The translations under genes were made by a program, and so were the position numbers. Under the pieces are notes generated by a model. That model ran no database searches. It was not told the origin of the DNA and saw only the letters and a program-made list of their open reading frames with translations. Below, one piece after another: positions 1-8,694 of a stretch of 28,550 nucleotides of DNA. The stretch covers positions 1 to 28,550 of IMG/VR virus record IMGVR_UViG_3300046712_000022. The stretch is one strand, 5' to 3'. How positions within the stretch are numbered: position 1 is the stretch's first letter; every line of letters begins with the position of its first letter. This stretch comes from a virus.

Positions 1-1916
1 GTGCCGCCCGCTGCGCCGATTGTGCCGGAAGCTACGGCTACGCCGGCAGACCCGAACCCGCCGCCTCCGGCGCCTGCCGTGAAGCCGGAATTGGCACCGC
101 CGGAATTACCCTGGCCGAGAGTTCCTACGCCACCAGCCGATGCAGCACCAGCCCCGGCGCCACCACCAGACCCGCCGTTTGAGCCAGCAACATTGAAGGC
201 GCCGCCGCGACCGCCGCCAACGGCGACGGACGCTCCGAATATGCTATTTACCCCGTTGGTTGCCGATGCGCCGCCGGCCCCGATTGTGCAGGAAATAACC
301 TGCCCGGGCACAACCGCGAGGATGGGGACCTGTAGTATCCCGCCGCCGCCGCCGCCACCTCCGGCGCCCCCCGCCCCGGCTGCACCACCGCCGCCTCCGC
401 CAATCAGGGTTAAGGCAAGAGATCGCACATTGGCTGGAACAGTGAATGGGCCGCTTGCCGTGATGATCTGCGAGCCCTCGAGCGCCCCGGCGGCGTAGGC
501 TGCAAAATATCCGCCGGCCGTGAATGGGCTTTCCGCTGGTATGTCGGTAAAGTAGTTCACCCCGGCCGTGAAGCCGGGCAGGTAGTAGTCCTGAAGCATC
601 TGGGCCCGAAGGCCGACGATCTGCCCGTAGTCGGTTTTGTTGACCGTCAGGCGCCGAACCGTGCCGATCAGCACAAGGGCGCTTGATGTCACGTCCGTGG
701 TGGGCTGGCAGATCACCGTGTACGTGCCGGCGGAGCTCACCACCACCAGGCACAGGTACATCACATTGGTGTTATTGAATAGCAGGATGTCGCCGGCAAC
801 GAAGGCCGAGCCCGCCGCCGTAAAGCTCGTGACCGGAGTTCCGGTGACAGCAGCCACCGTGAACGGGACATCATAGTAGCCGTTCAGCAGCGTGAGGCTG
901 TTGCCGGCAATGACGTTTGCCACGTAGCCGTAGGCCCCGACCGGCACGGCGGCCGGAGTGGTTGCCTGATAGCTCGGTGCCGTGAACTGATAGGCGGTCG
1001 GGATTGTCTGTGAAACCGGGATCCGGTCATAGGTGCGGGTCCAGTCGGCAATTCCCTTGGCCAGCTGCGAGGTGCTGGGCGGGCCCTCCAATGTGAGGAA
1101 GGAGAGCGGGTCACCCACATTTCCGTCCGTGTCGAGATCAACTGGCGGGAATACAACGGACCGGGTCACGGCGGTTGTCTGGATCGCTGGATATTGCAGC
1201 GGCGTCGGCAAGTTCGTCGCCGGCATGGTGAACGTTGCACGGCAGGTATAGATTCCCAAGCCACTGCCGCCTACGCCGCCACCGGTGTAAGACTGGAAGG
1301 CCGACCCAGATTCGGACAAGCCGATATAAACGGCCGTTAGTATGTTAAGGTTGGTGGCCGCAACCGTGCACCAATACCAGCCGTTTCCGACAGACTTAAT
1401 CGAAGACGTGCCAATAATCGTAGAATATACAATGCCGTTCTGCAGGTCGAAAACCGCCTCGGCGATGTTTGAAAACGATAGATTGTTTTGGATTGAGAGG
1501 CAGCCGTATTGGATGCCTGCGTATTTCATAAACACCCCAAAGGAGCAGGGCCCGCCTGTTCCGGAGAGGGAGGCCGGAAAAGGCTGCCCCACAAGATGGG
1601 AACTGGTCGCAACCGTATCACCCAGAAAGCTCGCGTTTAACAGGCCCTCGGGATCGGTTGCGGCATTGAACTGAACTGTGGCCGCCGTGGGGGTCCACAC
1701 CGAGGATTGGGTGAGGTCATCCGAGTAGAGCACCTGATTGGTCGCGCTTTGTGGAACCCCGATTATCGGGTAATACGACGCAGCCGTGGACAGCATCTCC
1801 CGGTCTATCTCCTTGGCATAGTATTCCGTCTGTGCCTGCAGGGGGAATGAAAACTGCAGCGCCCCCTGCTGCTTGGGGGTTGTCCATGTGCCGTCGTAAT
1901 ATGGGGAGTTTGGCAT
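1..1916 (-). CDS. Glycine-rich tail fibre/adhesin-like protein, 3' end cut by window
   Basis: Probably a receptor-binding tail appendage. The frame is open from an ATG at 1916, seven bases after the tape-measure stop, to the left edge, giving about 638 residues without a stop. The N-terminus (MPNSPYYDGTW) leads into a region with a phrase like YSDDLTQSSVW, typical of beta-sandwich carbohydrate-binding modules in phage fibres. Near the left edge comes a segment like GPFTVPANVRSLALTLIGG followed by long runs of Gly, Ala and Ser. That combination of a short beta lead-in and poly-glycine is common in tail adhesins. Position directly after the tape measure fits. The beta-sandwich module call is from pattern memory. 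The C-terminus lies outside the window, so the tip domain is unknown. Confidence 0.8.
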   Translation of the reverse strand, partial: MPNSPYYDGTWTTPKQQGALQFSFPLQAQTEYYAKEIDREMLSTAASYYPIIGVPQSATNQVLYSDDLTQSSVWTPTAATVQFNAATDPEGLLNASFLGDTVATSSHLVGQPFPASLSGTGGPCSFGVFMKYAGIQYGCLSIQNNLSFSNIAEAVFDLQNGIVYSTIIGTSSIKSVGNGWYWCTVAATNLNILTAVYIGLSESGSAFQSYTGGGVGGSGLGIYTCRATFTMPATNLPTPLQYPAIQTTAVTRSVVFPPVDLDTDGNVGDPLSFLTLEGPPSTSQLAKGIADWTRTYDRIPVSQTIPTAYQFTAPSYQATTPAAVPVGAYGYVANVIAGNSLTLLNGYYDVPFTVAAVTGTPVTSFTAAGSAFVAGDILLFNNTNVMYLCLVVVSSAGTYTVICQPTTDVTSSALVLIGTVRRLTVNKTDYGQIVGLRAQMLQDYYLPGFTAGVNYFTDIPAESPFTAGGYFAAYAAGALEGSQIITASGPFTVPANVRSLALTLIGGGGGGAAGAGGAGGGGGGGGILQVPILAVVPGQVISCTIGAGGASATNGVNSIFGASVAVGGGRGGAFNVAGSNGGSGGGAGAGAASAGGVGTLGQGNSGGANSGFTAGAGGGGFGSAGVAVASGTIGAAGG

Positions 1917-1922
1917 CGTCTT

Positions 1923-3671
1923 CTATCCCTTGGACGGGCCGATGATTTGATCTAGCTGCCCGCTGATCGTCGTCAATGTGTCGTTGCTGGCCTGCTGTAG
2001 CTGCTGGTTTCCCTGCGTGGTGGAGATCGGCGCAGGCGTGAGGTTGTTCCCGAAAATGTCTGAAGCTGAGACATTAATATATTGTGCGTGGAGGGTGTTG
2101 ATCTTGTCCTCGATGGCCTTGATTTCCGCTGAGGCGTTCGGGTCGGAGTCCGCGCCTTCAAGCGCGTTCATCTGGTCCTGCAGGCCCTGGATTATCGCGA
2201 GCAGGTTCGCCTTAACATTACGGACCGTGTTGCTGATGTACTGCGCCTCCTGCCCGGTGTTGGTGTACGTGTCGAGCGTGCCGGGCCCGCCGCCAGATAC
2301 CGATCCGCTGTCCGGGTCGCCTTCGGCGCCCACCGGGCCGGCGGCAGCTGCCGCGGCAGCTGCCGCAGCAGCGCCCTTCTGGGTCTCAGCCGCCGTCTGG
2401 GCATTGATGGCCGTGACATCGGCGTTATCCGCCGCCACCTCAGCAACCGCCGTTGCGAGGTTCTGATCCAGAACAGCCTTCTGCTGCTGCAACACAACAA
2501 GCTGTGCAGCGGCGGCGGCGCTTTTGGTCTGCTCGTAGATGGCAAGCTGGGCGTCCAAATCAACCTGTGCTTTCTTTTCCGCAGACTGAAGCACCAGCAC
2601 CTTATATTGGTCAGCTGATATGGAATTTATCCCCGTCAACGTGCCGGCCTGGTAATTGAACATTGCCAGCTGGTCGGCCGCCGAGAGCGCAATTGATTTC
2701 TGGTAGGCGTCCTCCTTGGACGCTATCTGCGTGGCAAGTGAGGCAGCCGCATTCGCAAGCAGCTTATTTTGGGCAGAGGTGTTTGTGGCGGCCCCGATCT
2801 GATTTTCGTAATAAACCTGCTGACCGACAAGCGCCGTAATCTGCTGCTGGACGGTCATCGAGTCAGCGCGTTCCTTGTAGTCGTCCGTTGCCGCCTGTAT
2901 CTCGTCCCTCGTGGCCTGGGTCTGCGCAGCCTGGAGGGCAACGGCTGTCTGCATCAGGGCAACCTGCTCAGTCAGCAGTTCCTTCCTTGCCCCGGATGTG
3001 TCGAGCCCTGCAGCCTCCTGCGTCGAGATGACCTGGTTTGTGGCAACCTCCTGCGCAAGGATCGCATTATACTGGTCCGTCAGGTCGTTCACCGAGTCCT
3101 GACTGTCCGTCTGGCTCGCCGCGTACTGCTTGTCCAGCGCCACCAGCTGCGCGTTCATCTTCGCCATCTCAGCCGGAAGGTCCGTCATGAACTTGTCGTG
3201 GGCGGCCTTGATCGTGGCAAGGGTTGCCGTGGTTTGATTCGACATCTGCTGATACTGCTGCTGCCACGCCGGGGAGATTCCGCGCACGTCGTCTATCAGC
3301 GTCCCGACTGCCTCGCCGGCCATGCCTGGAATAGAAACCAGCATCATGCCCACGTCCTTAAAGGTGCTGCCCGTGCCGCTTACAACGGCCTGGGTGTCGA
3401 GCCACGCCTGGCCCTGGTCGCTGATCGCGTTGCCTGTAATTTCGGACGCCTGCTGCTCCGCATCGGCAGCATCCATGGCCGCGTCGGAAAAGTCCTTGAT
3501 CCCCTTGATGGCCTCCATGAACACAACGGCGCCGATGAAACCCGAGCCAATCTCGCTCATGGCGCGGCCCGCCTGTGTCGAGAAACCTTTCATCATTATC
3601 GACGCCTCCTGCGTGGCGTTCTGAAGCCCCGAGGTGTCGCCGCCAAAGTATGCTGTTATTGAGCTATCCAT
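1923..3671 (-). CDS. Tail tape measure protein
   Basis: Sets tail length and occupies the tail lumen. 582 residues. The N-terminus has the FGGDTSGL phrase seen at the start of many tape-measure proteins, followed by a Gly/Met-rich hydrophobic stretch (about residues 35-60 and 105-125). Most of the rest is helical, Ala/Gln-rich coiled coil, with a poly-alanine run near residue 440 and a Gly/Ser linker after it. At roughly 0.15 nm per residue the tail would be about 90 nm, short for a siphovirus. The start lies 8 bases inside the upstream gene. It occupies the lambda H position, after the tail tube and chaperone candidates. The main uncertainty is whether an additional tail-tip gene has been lost, since the next gene is already an adhesin. 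Confidence 0.85.
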   Translation of the reverse strand: MDSSITAYFGGDTSGLQNATQEASIMMKGFSTQAGRAMSEIGSGFIGAVVFMEAIKGIKDFSDAAMDAADAEQQASEITGNAISDQGQAWLDTQAVVSGTGSTFKDVGMMLVSIPGMAGEAVGTLIDDVRGISPAWQQQYQQMSNQTTATLATIKAAHDKFMTDLPAEMAKMNAQLVALDKQYAASQTDSQDSVNDLTDQYNAILAQEVATNQVISTQEAAGLDTSGARKELLTEQVALMQTAVALQAAQTQATRDEIQAATDDYKERADSMTVQQQITALVGQQVYYENQIGAATNTSAQNKLLANAAASLATQIASKEDAYQKSIALSAADQLAMFNYQAGTLTGINSISADQYKVLVLQSAEKKAQVDLDAQLAIYEQTKSAAAAAQLVVLQQQKAVLDQNLATAVAEVAADNADVTAINAQTAAETQKGAAAAAAAAAAAGPVGAEGDPDSGSVSGGGPGTLDTYTNTGQEAQYISNTVRNVKANLLAIIQGLQDQMNALEGADSDPNASAEIKAIEDKINTLHAQYINVSASDIFGNNLTPAPISTTQGNQQLQQASNDTLTTISGQLDQIIGPSKG

Positions 3672-4263
3672 GGGCGGCCTGTGTGCGCCTGAAAAGGTGG
3701 TCCGAGATCAGGCGGTCGCTCGGATTGGAGAGCGATGCCCTCGGGTTGTACCGCTTGCACATGGCCCTCTGGTACTGGAAGAGACGGCAAAGCGGAACCC
3801 CCATGATAAAATCGTCGGTCCAGCCGTACTCATGCGCAAGGGAGTCGATGAGCCCCGCCGAGCCGAGAAAGTATTCCTTTCCGTCCGAGCGGCCGGGCCC
3901 CGCCGAGTCCATGAAGGCATTTCCGATGTGGGCATTGATCTCCGTGACGGCCCATGGGTACTTTCCGGCCAGAAGCACCGGGCGCACGTTGCGCTTGACC
4001 CACCGCTGGCGCCCCCGTTCGTTCCCGGCCTCGTAGGCGAGAGAGTGCAGCCACAGGTACACCGCAACATCCTGGGGCGAAGGAACGCCCTTCGGGACCA
4101 CAAACGGGCTCCCCATGCCCTTCAGAAGCGTGAGCGTGCGAATCGACAGCTGGCGGCAGGGAATGCCGCAGATGATGATTGTGTCGAGAAGCGAAAGCTC
4201 GCGGACCTCGCGCTCGCGCTCCATTGCCTCCGCCAGCTGCGGGATGTCGTCGAAGAGGCTCAT
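3664..4263 (-). CDS. Tail assembly chaperone candidate (lambda G position)
   Basis: 199 residues, starting at an ATG (MSLFDDIPQLAEAM) 13 bases after the tail-tube candidate stops. It lies between the tube candidate and the tape measure, which is where tail assembly chaperones sit in almost all long-tailed phages. The protein is mostly helical and soluble, with no signal peptide or membrane span, and a conserved-looking basic C-terminus (FQYQRAMCKRYNPRASLSNP). I see no separate frameshift extension (GT-type) and no obvious slippery heptamer before the stop, so the usual two-product arrangement is not evident. Function is assigned by position; sequence recognition is weak. A longer in-frame start at 4350 would overlap the upstream gene and gives a low-complexity Arg/Ser leader, so it was not used. 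Confidence 0.6.
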   Translation of the reverse strand: MSLFDDIPQLAEAMEREREVRELSLLDTIIICGIPCRQLSIRTLTLLKGMGSPFVVPKGVPSPQDVAVYLWLHSLAYEAGNERGRQRWVKRNVRPVLLAGKYPWAVTEINAHIGNAFMDSAGPGRSDGKEYFLGSAGLIDSLAHEYGWTDDFIMGVPLCRLFQYQRAMCKRYNPRASLSNPSDRLISDHLFRRTQAAHG

Positions 4264-4276
4264 AAGAGCCCCGTGG

Positions 4277-4642
4277 CTACGATGCGACCCTGACCCGGAA
4301 TCCGAGCGTGACCTTGCGAGCGTCCTTCTGGTTCTCGACCTCGCCAGCATCCGTGACGACGCAGCCTACGGTGGCTGTCGGGGTGCCGTTGCGGACAAGC
4401 GTAAAGGTGGAGCCGATTGTCGGAACGGAAGTCTGGGACGTTGCAAGCTGGAACGTGCCGGAGCCCTTGGAGAAGGTCGGGATGATGACCTGGGACGCCG
4501 GGATTCCGAGCTCTGTGTAACGCTCTATCTGTGTCGAGGCGTCGGTAACGGTCACATTCTCCGCCACGAACGACGATCCGCCGGGATAGACGGTGACCAC
4601 CTGTGCGCCATACGGGACTGTGAAGTCATTATAAGTCGGCAT
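4277..4642 (-). CDS. Tail tube protein candidate
   Basis: 121 residues, probably the repeating subunit of the tail tube. The sequence is beta-rich and Thr/Val/Gly-rich with phrases such as GSGTFQLATSQTSVP and GSTFTLVRNG, which resemble the strand pattern of small tail-tube or hexameric tube-like proteins. It is shorter than lambda gpV (246 residues, which carries an extra Ig-like domain), so this would be a minimal tube fold. It has one of the few good ribosome binding sites in the window (GAAGGG, about 6 bases before the ATG), which fits a protein needed in many copies. Position between the terminator candidate and the chaperone/tape-measure pair supports the call. A decoration-like role cannot be excluded. 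Confidence 0.6.
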   Translation of the reverse strand: MPTYNDFTVPYGAQVVTVYPGGSSFVAENVTVTDASTQIERYTELGIPASQVIIPTFSKGSGTFQLATSQTSVPTIGSTFTLVRNGTPTATVGCVVTDAGEVENQKDARKVTLGFRVRVAS

Positions 4643-4662
4643 TGCTTACCCTTCGGCCACCG

Positions 4663-5154
4663 TCAAGCTGGGAACCCTGACGGGTTAATGAAGAATACGG
4701 GCTGAAGGACCGTGCGCAGCGTCTCGGTCTTCTCCATCGAGTCCACCGTGCGCCCGCCGCCTACCTGCCGCAATGTGTCAGGGGCCAATAGGTAATAGGA
4801 ATTGACGGCGAAGGCCGCCTTGATGGCGGGGTAATTTGCGGTGACTTGGCGTAATGTTCCACGTAGAACATTCGGGCTCTGCGGCCGTGCCGGCGAATAG
4901 GTCAGATTGAGGGTGACCCGGCAATTCTTCTGGGTGTAGAGCACCGTCCCGGCAAGGGAACCGCTTGGGATTGTCTGCTGGTTCATCCCTTCGTCAAGCA
5001 GTTCGCAGATTACCTCAAGGCGCGGGGTGACCTGGGTAGCGTTCGTATCCGTCGCCGTAGCCGGCAGCGCAAGCGTCGTGAAGAGGTAGTTGTAAAGGAC
5101 CGTCTCCACCTCCGTCTCGATGTCGAGAAGGGTTTGGAGGTTGGGCGCGGGCAT
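4663..5154 (-). CDS. Tail terminator candidate (lambda U position)
   Basis: 163 residues, not recognised by motif. It starts with a helical segment (QTLLDIETEVETVLYNYLF) and continues with a mixed alpha/beta body containing CELLDEGMNQ, VTLNLTYSPA and a C-terminal ETLRTVLQPVFFINPSGF. An N-terminal helix followed by a beta sheet is the layout of small tail-terminator proteins, and the gene lies just upstream of the tube candidate, as U does in lambda. It would cap the tail tube and join it to the head. The stop of the preceding gene is 15 bases upstream. Evidence is positional, so an alternative head-tail connector role remains open. Confidence 0.5.
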   Translation of the reverse strand: MPAPNLQTLLDIETEVETVLYNYLFTTLALPATATDTNATQVTPRLEVICELLDEGMNQQTIPSGSLAGTVLYTQKNCRVTLNLTYSPARPQSPNVLRGTLRQVTANYPAIKAAFAVNSYYLLAPDTLRQVGGGRTVDSMEKTETLRTVLQPVFFINPSGFPA

Positions 5155-5169
5155 ACCCTAGACGGTTCG

Positions 5170-5799
5170 TCAGTCGGAATTGACCTCGATTCCCGGGTAC
5201 TTCGCGGCCACCTGCTTCATGTCGTTGAAGACTCCGTGCTTCAGGTTCTGGTTAAAGAATCCCACCCGGCCGGCGATGGCTGAAAAGAAAGCCGCTGCGC
5301 CGCCGATCCATGTCTGAAGGCGGCTGTTGTTGGTCACCTGTATTTTGTACACATTGCCCGCATCCTCGACCGCCGCCTTGACGTAGGCGGCTGCGTCGCG
5401 GCCTGGCTCAACGGCGGTCGATGCCTCCTTGGCTGTGAGCGTGAGGCCTAGGAGCAAGGCGAGCTCGTACCACGCACGCGCCCCCCAACCAATGCTGGCA
5501 ATGCGGATTGCCATGTCTTTTTCCCGCGTTGCCTTTATCACACCCCAAAGTGCGTCCGGGTATCGGTTGCTGAGCTTGTACTTTTTACCCGCCATTGTTG
5601 TCCACTGCGTGCCGGCCTGCGAGGCAACGATCTTGGCCACGCTGCCCACCTTCACGGAGTTGATTGTTTTCTGAAGGATAGACTGCACCTCCGAGCGAAT
5701 GATCTCCTTTTTCGTCGCGCTCCCCTGCAACCGCGAGGCCATCTCGTTCATGCAGGCGTTGAACTGGTCCACCTTGATTTCCAGCTTCAGGTCGATCAT
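5170..5799 (-). CDS. Tail completion protein candidate (lambda Z position)
   Basis: 209 residues. It begins with a short beta strand and a long helix (LKLEIKVDQFNACMNEMASR) rich in Lys, Gln and Ser, the usual beginning of gpZ/HK97 gp10-like tail completion proteins, which bind DNA at the head-tail joint. The C-terminal half contains a Gly/Ala-rich hydrophobic patch (WIGGAAAFFSAIAGRVGFF, residues about 165-183). The start codon overlaps the stop of the preceding gene by 4 bases, so the two are translationally coupled. Length is close to lambda gpZ (192 residues). Assignment is from position and general character; no catalytic motif is expected in this class. Confidence 0.55.
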   Translation of the reverse strand: MIDLKLEIKVDQFNACMNEMASRLQGSATKKEIIRSEVQSILQKTINSVKVGSVAKIVASQAGTQWTTMAGKKYKLSNRYPDALWGVIKATREKDMAIRIASIGWGARAWYELALLLGLTLTAKEASTAVEPGRDAAAYVKAAVEDAGNVYKIQVTNNSRLQTWIGGAAAFFSAIAGRVGFFNQNLKHGVFNDMKQVAAKYPGIEVNSD

Positions 5800-6158
5800 G
5801 CGCGGTGGTCGGCCTTCACGACAAGGGTGACGGCGATGCCATCCTGTGAGGCTTCTGCGGAAACCACCTCGTAATTGGTGGAGAAGGCGTCCCCAAACTG
5901 GGTGACGCCCACCCGGTCTCCGGTGATGGGGGCGACACCGAGCAGGGTCAGGCTCTGCTGGAAGGTGATCTCCAGGTGAACCTCATCGACATTTCCAACC
6001 AGCGTCAGGCTGTATCCCTCGGCAAGCTGCGTGCAGGTGCAGGTGATCGCCGGGTACGCAGTGAAAGGGGTTACGGTCTGCGTCCACGAGAATGATGCGG
6101 GCAAGTCGGCTATGGCCGCCCCGAGGTCTGCATCGAAAACAGCGACGTTAATTGCCAT
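5796..6158 (-). CDS. Head-tail joining protein candidate (lambda FII position)
   Basis: 120 residues from the ATG at 6158 (MAINVAVFDADLGAAI). The length matches lambda gpFII (117 residues), which forms the head-tail interface. The sequence is beta-rich: GYSLTLVGNVDEVHLEI, a Gly-Asp-Arg-Val turn (ITGDRVGV) and a final strand pair IAVTLVVKADHRA. The start lies 11 bases inside the preceding gene and the stop overlaps the next start by 4 bases. An upstream in-frame start at 6179 is possible but would deepen the overlap. The role is inferred from gene order and size; I do not recognise the family from sequence alone. Confidence 0.5.
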   Translation of the reverse strand: MAINVAVFDADLGAAIADLPASFSWTQTVTPFTAYPAITCTCTQLAEGYSLTLVGNVDEVHLEITFQQSLTLLGVAPITGDRVGVTQFGDAFSTNYEVVSAEASQDGIAVTLVVKADHRA

Positions 6159-6417
6159 CACCCAAGGACCGGCCGTCAACGCCGCCCTCCGACCTCATCT
6201 TATCGACCACCGCCCTGACGTCCACGTCCAGCTGCTGCAGGTAACTGAATCCACTCGAGAGGGTTTTAAGCGCCACCTCCGTCACGAGGTTTGTTGCCGC
6301 AAGCATCTGAGGATCCTCCTTCGACTTCACAAGCAGCAGGATAAACCCGCATTTCCCGGAGTGCTTCTTTACCGCCTCCCCGCACCGCTCGATCAGCTGC
6401 TGGTCAAAGTCGCCCAT
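6148..6417 (-). CDS. Small helical protein of unknown function
   Basis: 89 residues from the ATG at 6417 (MGDFDQQLIERCG). The middle has alternating helical segments (CGFILLLVKSKED, LAATNLVTEVALKTLSSGF), and the C-terminus is polar and Gly/Asp-rich. No motif I can name. The start overlaps the end of the E1-alpha-like gene by 25 bases, so this gene is read in the same transcript as both the cargo and the tail genes. It marks the left edge of the cargo block and could belong to either side; a small head-completion protein (lambda FI position) is one possibility. Confidence 0.6.
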   Translation of the reverse strand: MGDFDQQLIERCGEAVKKHSGKCGFILLLVKSKEDPQMLAATNLVTEVALKTLSSGFSYLQQLDVDVRAVVDKMRSEGGVDGRSLGDGN

Positions 6418-7037
6418 GGATTCTTTTTCGGCTGGAAGGTGATGTGATGCTTGCAACCACTTCCAGCATGAGGATACGAGGGAACGTATCTATACCTGAT
6501 GACGTGAGGTCCCCATTCTCTCCGGTGGTCTGATCCAAAGCGTACTGAAACAGACACACCCACGCTCTGGTCGTTGTCCTCGATGATGAACGTGCAGGGC
6601 AGATCTCGGCCCTGCACAAACGACACCGCTTCGTAAAAATGCCCTTCATCAGTCGCGCCGTCCCCCAGGAAGCACCACACCGCCGCCTGTGATCCCGAAT
6701 CCTTGAGCGCCAGCGCAATGCCTGCCGCGATGCAGCAGTTTCCGGCCAGGATTGCCGAGGTGAGAAAGTTGAGGCTCCGCTTGAACAGGAACATCGACTG
6801 GCCGGAATGGATGCGCTGCATCAGTTCCTCCGGGCTTCCGCCGGCCAGCAGCCAGTGGTAGTGGCTGCGATGGGATCCAAGGATCCAGTCTCCGCTGTGG
6901 ATCTGCTTAAAGATGTCAATGAGCGGCCCTTCGTTGCCCCCCGCAAGGTGCAGCAGGTACGGGAGCTCGCCCCGTTCCCAGGCAAGCTGCACCTGGTGCT
7001 CAAACTCGACAAGCTGCTCCCTGGTCGCGTTGTGCAT
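6393..7037 (-). CDS. Thiamine-diphosphate-dependent E1 alpha-like subunit
   Basis: Resembles the alpha chain of 2-oxoacid or acetoin dehydrogenase E1, which binds the diphosphate and Mg2+ end of ThDP and decarboxylates or cleaves a keto substrate. Visible hallmarks are the SHRSHYHWL segment at residues 55-63, the Gly/Ala-rich helix before the cofactor site, and the binding motif GDGATDEGHFYEA (from residue 125) ending in Asn155. At 214 residues it is much shorter than cellular E1-alpha (about 320-370). It stops soon after the cofactor site with a tail reading YPHAGSGCKHHITF, which looks like a designed ending and not random truncation. Start is taken at the ATG 2 bases after the FkbM stop; 7052 is an alternative. 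It would pair with the E1-beta-like gene at 8851. No E2 or E3 is present. Confidence 0.85.
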   Translation of the reverse strand: MHNATREQLVEFEHQVQLAWERGELPYLLHLAGGNEGPLIDIFKQIHSGDWILGSHRSHYHWLLAGGSPEELMQRIHSGQSMFLFKRSLNFLTSAILAGNCCIAAGIALALKDSGSQAAVWCFLGDGATDEGHFYEAVSFVQGRDLPCTFIIEDNDQSVGVSVSVRFGSDHRREWGPHVIRYRYVPSYPHAGSGCKHHITFQPKKNPWATLTSS

Positions 7038-7039
7038 CG

Positions 7040-7609
7040 TCAGAACATCCACTGGTGAAGCTCGATTCCCCGGGCGGCAAAAATCCGCCTGAGCCGGTTG
7101 GCCTCCTCCACGGACCCGCCCTCCTTGATGTGGTGGAACTCGACATGAATCTCTGTCATGCGCTGCAGGGCTGATGGCGCCCGGAGCAGCTTTTCAAGTA
7201 TAGAGAACTCGGAGCCCTCGCAGTCCAGCTTAAGGACGATCTTGTCGGCCGGCAGCGTGAAGGCGTAAACGGCGTCCTCGATGCCCGCCGAGAACACACG
7301 GAGGTCATAGGACGTGCGCATGTTGGCGGTCAGGTGGTCGCTGGCAAGGTAGGGCTCGAAGCTGTCGCCCCTGGGGTCGTCCTTCTGGTGGAACGCAAGT
7401 GATCCGCTCTCCCCCCGGATTCCGAACGGGCAGACGTGGACCCAGTACCGGGATTCCTGCGCGGCGGCTGTCTCCATGAGTGCCGGCACATGTCGCGGCG
7501 ACGGCTCGAAACACCAAATATCCCACCCGTCATACAGGGGTGACTTGTTTAGAAAGTCGGGAAACGTCTGCCCGACATTTGCCCCGACATCGAAGAAATG
7601 GTGCTTCAT
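7040..7609 (-). CDS. FkbM-family SAM-dependent methyltransferase
   Basis: 189 residues. The SAM-binding loop FDVGANVGQ is at residues 6-14, almost at the N-terminus as in minimal FkbM proteins. The acidic second strand motif is in WCFEPSP, and the diagnostic LKLDCEGSEFSILEKL comes near residue 130-145, followed by EIHVEFHH. Known FkbM proteins O-methylate hydroxyls of sugars, polyketides or glycan termini, and they are common in surface-polysaccharide loci. Its start overlaps the dehydrogenase stop by 4 bases and the E1-alpha-like gene follows within 2 bases, so it is part of the sugar-modification cargo. The acceptor cannot be told from sequence. Confidence 0.88.
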   Translation of the reverse strand: MKHHFFDVGANVGQTFPDFLNKSPLYDGWDIWCFEPSPRHVPALMETAAAQESRYWVHVCPFGIRGESGSLAFHQKDDPRGDSFEPYLASDHLTANMRTSYDLRVFSAGIEDAVYAFTLPADKIVLKLDCEGSEFSILEKLLRAPSALQRMTEIHVEFHHIKEGGSVEEANRLRRIFAARGIELHQWMF

Positions 7610-8694
7610 TTGTCCATGTAGATCATCACCCGCCCGGCCTCGCCGGCCTGCACGAGCGCGACGGCTTCGTTGACCTTTTCCAGCGGCAGCCGATGGGTCA
7701 CGATTCCGTCAACGTTCAGCACTCCGGCCCGCCAGGCCGCGATGTAGCGCGGGATGTCCCGGTCCGGTTTGAAGCCGCCGCCCTGCGTTGCCTTGATCGT
7801 CTTTCCCTCGCCTTCAAACATGTGGTCGGCGTTGTGCAGGAACGCTAAGTAGTTAGACGGCGGGTGGCCCACCATGATGAAGCGGCCGGACGGCGCCAGT
7901 TGCGTGAGGGAATCCGAGATAGCCTGTGGGCTGCCGGAGGTCTCAATGATGACATCGAACTGGTGGCGCGGCTCGCGCCCGTCTCTCCACATCCCACAAG
8001 AAGAGCCAGTCCACGAGTTGATCCATGGGTTTGCCATCGGCAACTTGTCGGGCGATGAGTTGATGTACTCGTGGGCCCCGAGCGCCAGCGCGACGGCCTC
8101 CTTGCCTGGGTGGATGTCGCAGCAGGCGATATGGCCCGCGCCGGCTATCCGGCAGGCCCGGATCAGGTTCATCCCAAGCCCCCCGCAGCCGACGATCAGC
8201 ACCGTTTGCCCGATCTTAAGCTCCGCCTCCCGTTCCACGGTTCCCAGGGCCGTGGACAGGCCGCAACCGAGCAAGGCGGCCAGTTCCTGCGGGGTGTCGT
8301 CAGGAACAGGCGTCAAGCGGTTCTCCGAGGCTATGCATTGCTGCGCCAGGGTGGCCACCGCGCCCGATCCGACCTTGCCCTTAGTAGAGTCATAGGTTGG
8401 CAGTCCGGACGCGATCCCTGCGGCCTTGCGCCAGTGAAGCACCACCTTCTGGCCCTTCCTGACACGGGAGACCCCTAGGCCGGTGGTAACGACGATTCCG
8501 CAGCCCTCGTGGCCGAGCAAATGGGGCAAGTGGCTTGCATCACCCTTCTCGCCCCGGATCTCCTGGAGTTGGGCGCCGCAGATGCCCGAGCAGATCATCT
8601 CAACCAGCACCTGCCCGTACCGCAGCGGCTGGTCTGGTTCCACGTCCCACAGTTCCAGCGGGGCATTCAGCTTGGTGAGGATGGCGGCTTTCAC
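7606..8694 (-). CDS. Zinc-type alcohol dehydrogenase (MDR family)
   Basis: 362 residues, medium-chain dehydrogenase/reductase fold, interconverting an alcohol or polyol and a carbonyl with NAD(P). The catalytic-domain phrase is SGICGAQLQE with candidate zinc ligand Cys39, and GHEGCGIVV gives His62-Glu63. The Rossmann signature VLIVGCGGLGMNLI lies near residue 170, followed by the acidic CCDIHP that suggests NAD preference. The usual structural-zinc cluster of four cysteines in the 90-110 region is replaced (HWRKAAGIASGLPTYD), so only the catalytic zinc site seems kept. Start is GTG, overlapping by 4 bases the stop of a 51-residue gene. It fits with the split ThDP enzyme as a reductase acting on its carbonyl product; the substrate is unknown. 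Confidence 0.88.
   Translation of the reverse strand: MKAAILTKLNAPLELWDVEPDQPLRYGQVLVEMICSGICGAQLQEIRGEKGDASHLPHLLGHEGCGIVVTTGLGVSRVRKGQKVVLHWRKAAGIASGLPTYDSTKGKVGSGAVATLAQQCIASENRLTPVPDDTPQELAALLGCGLSTALGTVEREAELKIGQTVLIVGCGGLGMNLIRACRIAGAGHIACCDIHPGKEAVALALGAHEYINSSPDKLPMANPWINSWTGSSCGMWRDGREPRHQFDVIIETSGSPQAISDSLTQLAPSGRFIMVGHPPSNYLAFLHNADHMFEGEGKTIKATQGGGFKPDRDIPRYIAAWRAGVLNVDGIVTHRLPLEKVNEAVALVQAGEAGRVMIYMDK

Noticed and set aside
1-498. Plus-strand proline-rich open frame
   Set aside because: It is the complement of the poly-glycine part of the minus-strand tail adhesin; Pro-rich frames arise there automatically.
2769-3662. Long plus-strand frame opposite the tape measure
   Set aside because: Its sequence is Arg/Val/Leu/His-rich with no domain pattern; the minus-strand tape-measure frame is longer and fits its neighbours.
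3664-4263. Programmed frameshift in the tail chaperone gene
   Set aside because: I saw no slippery heptamer near the end and no extended second frame before the tape measure.
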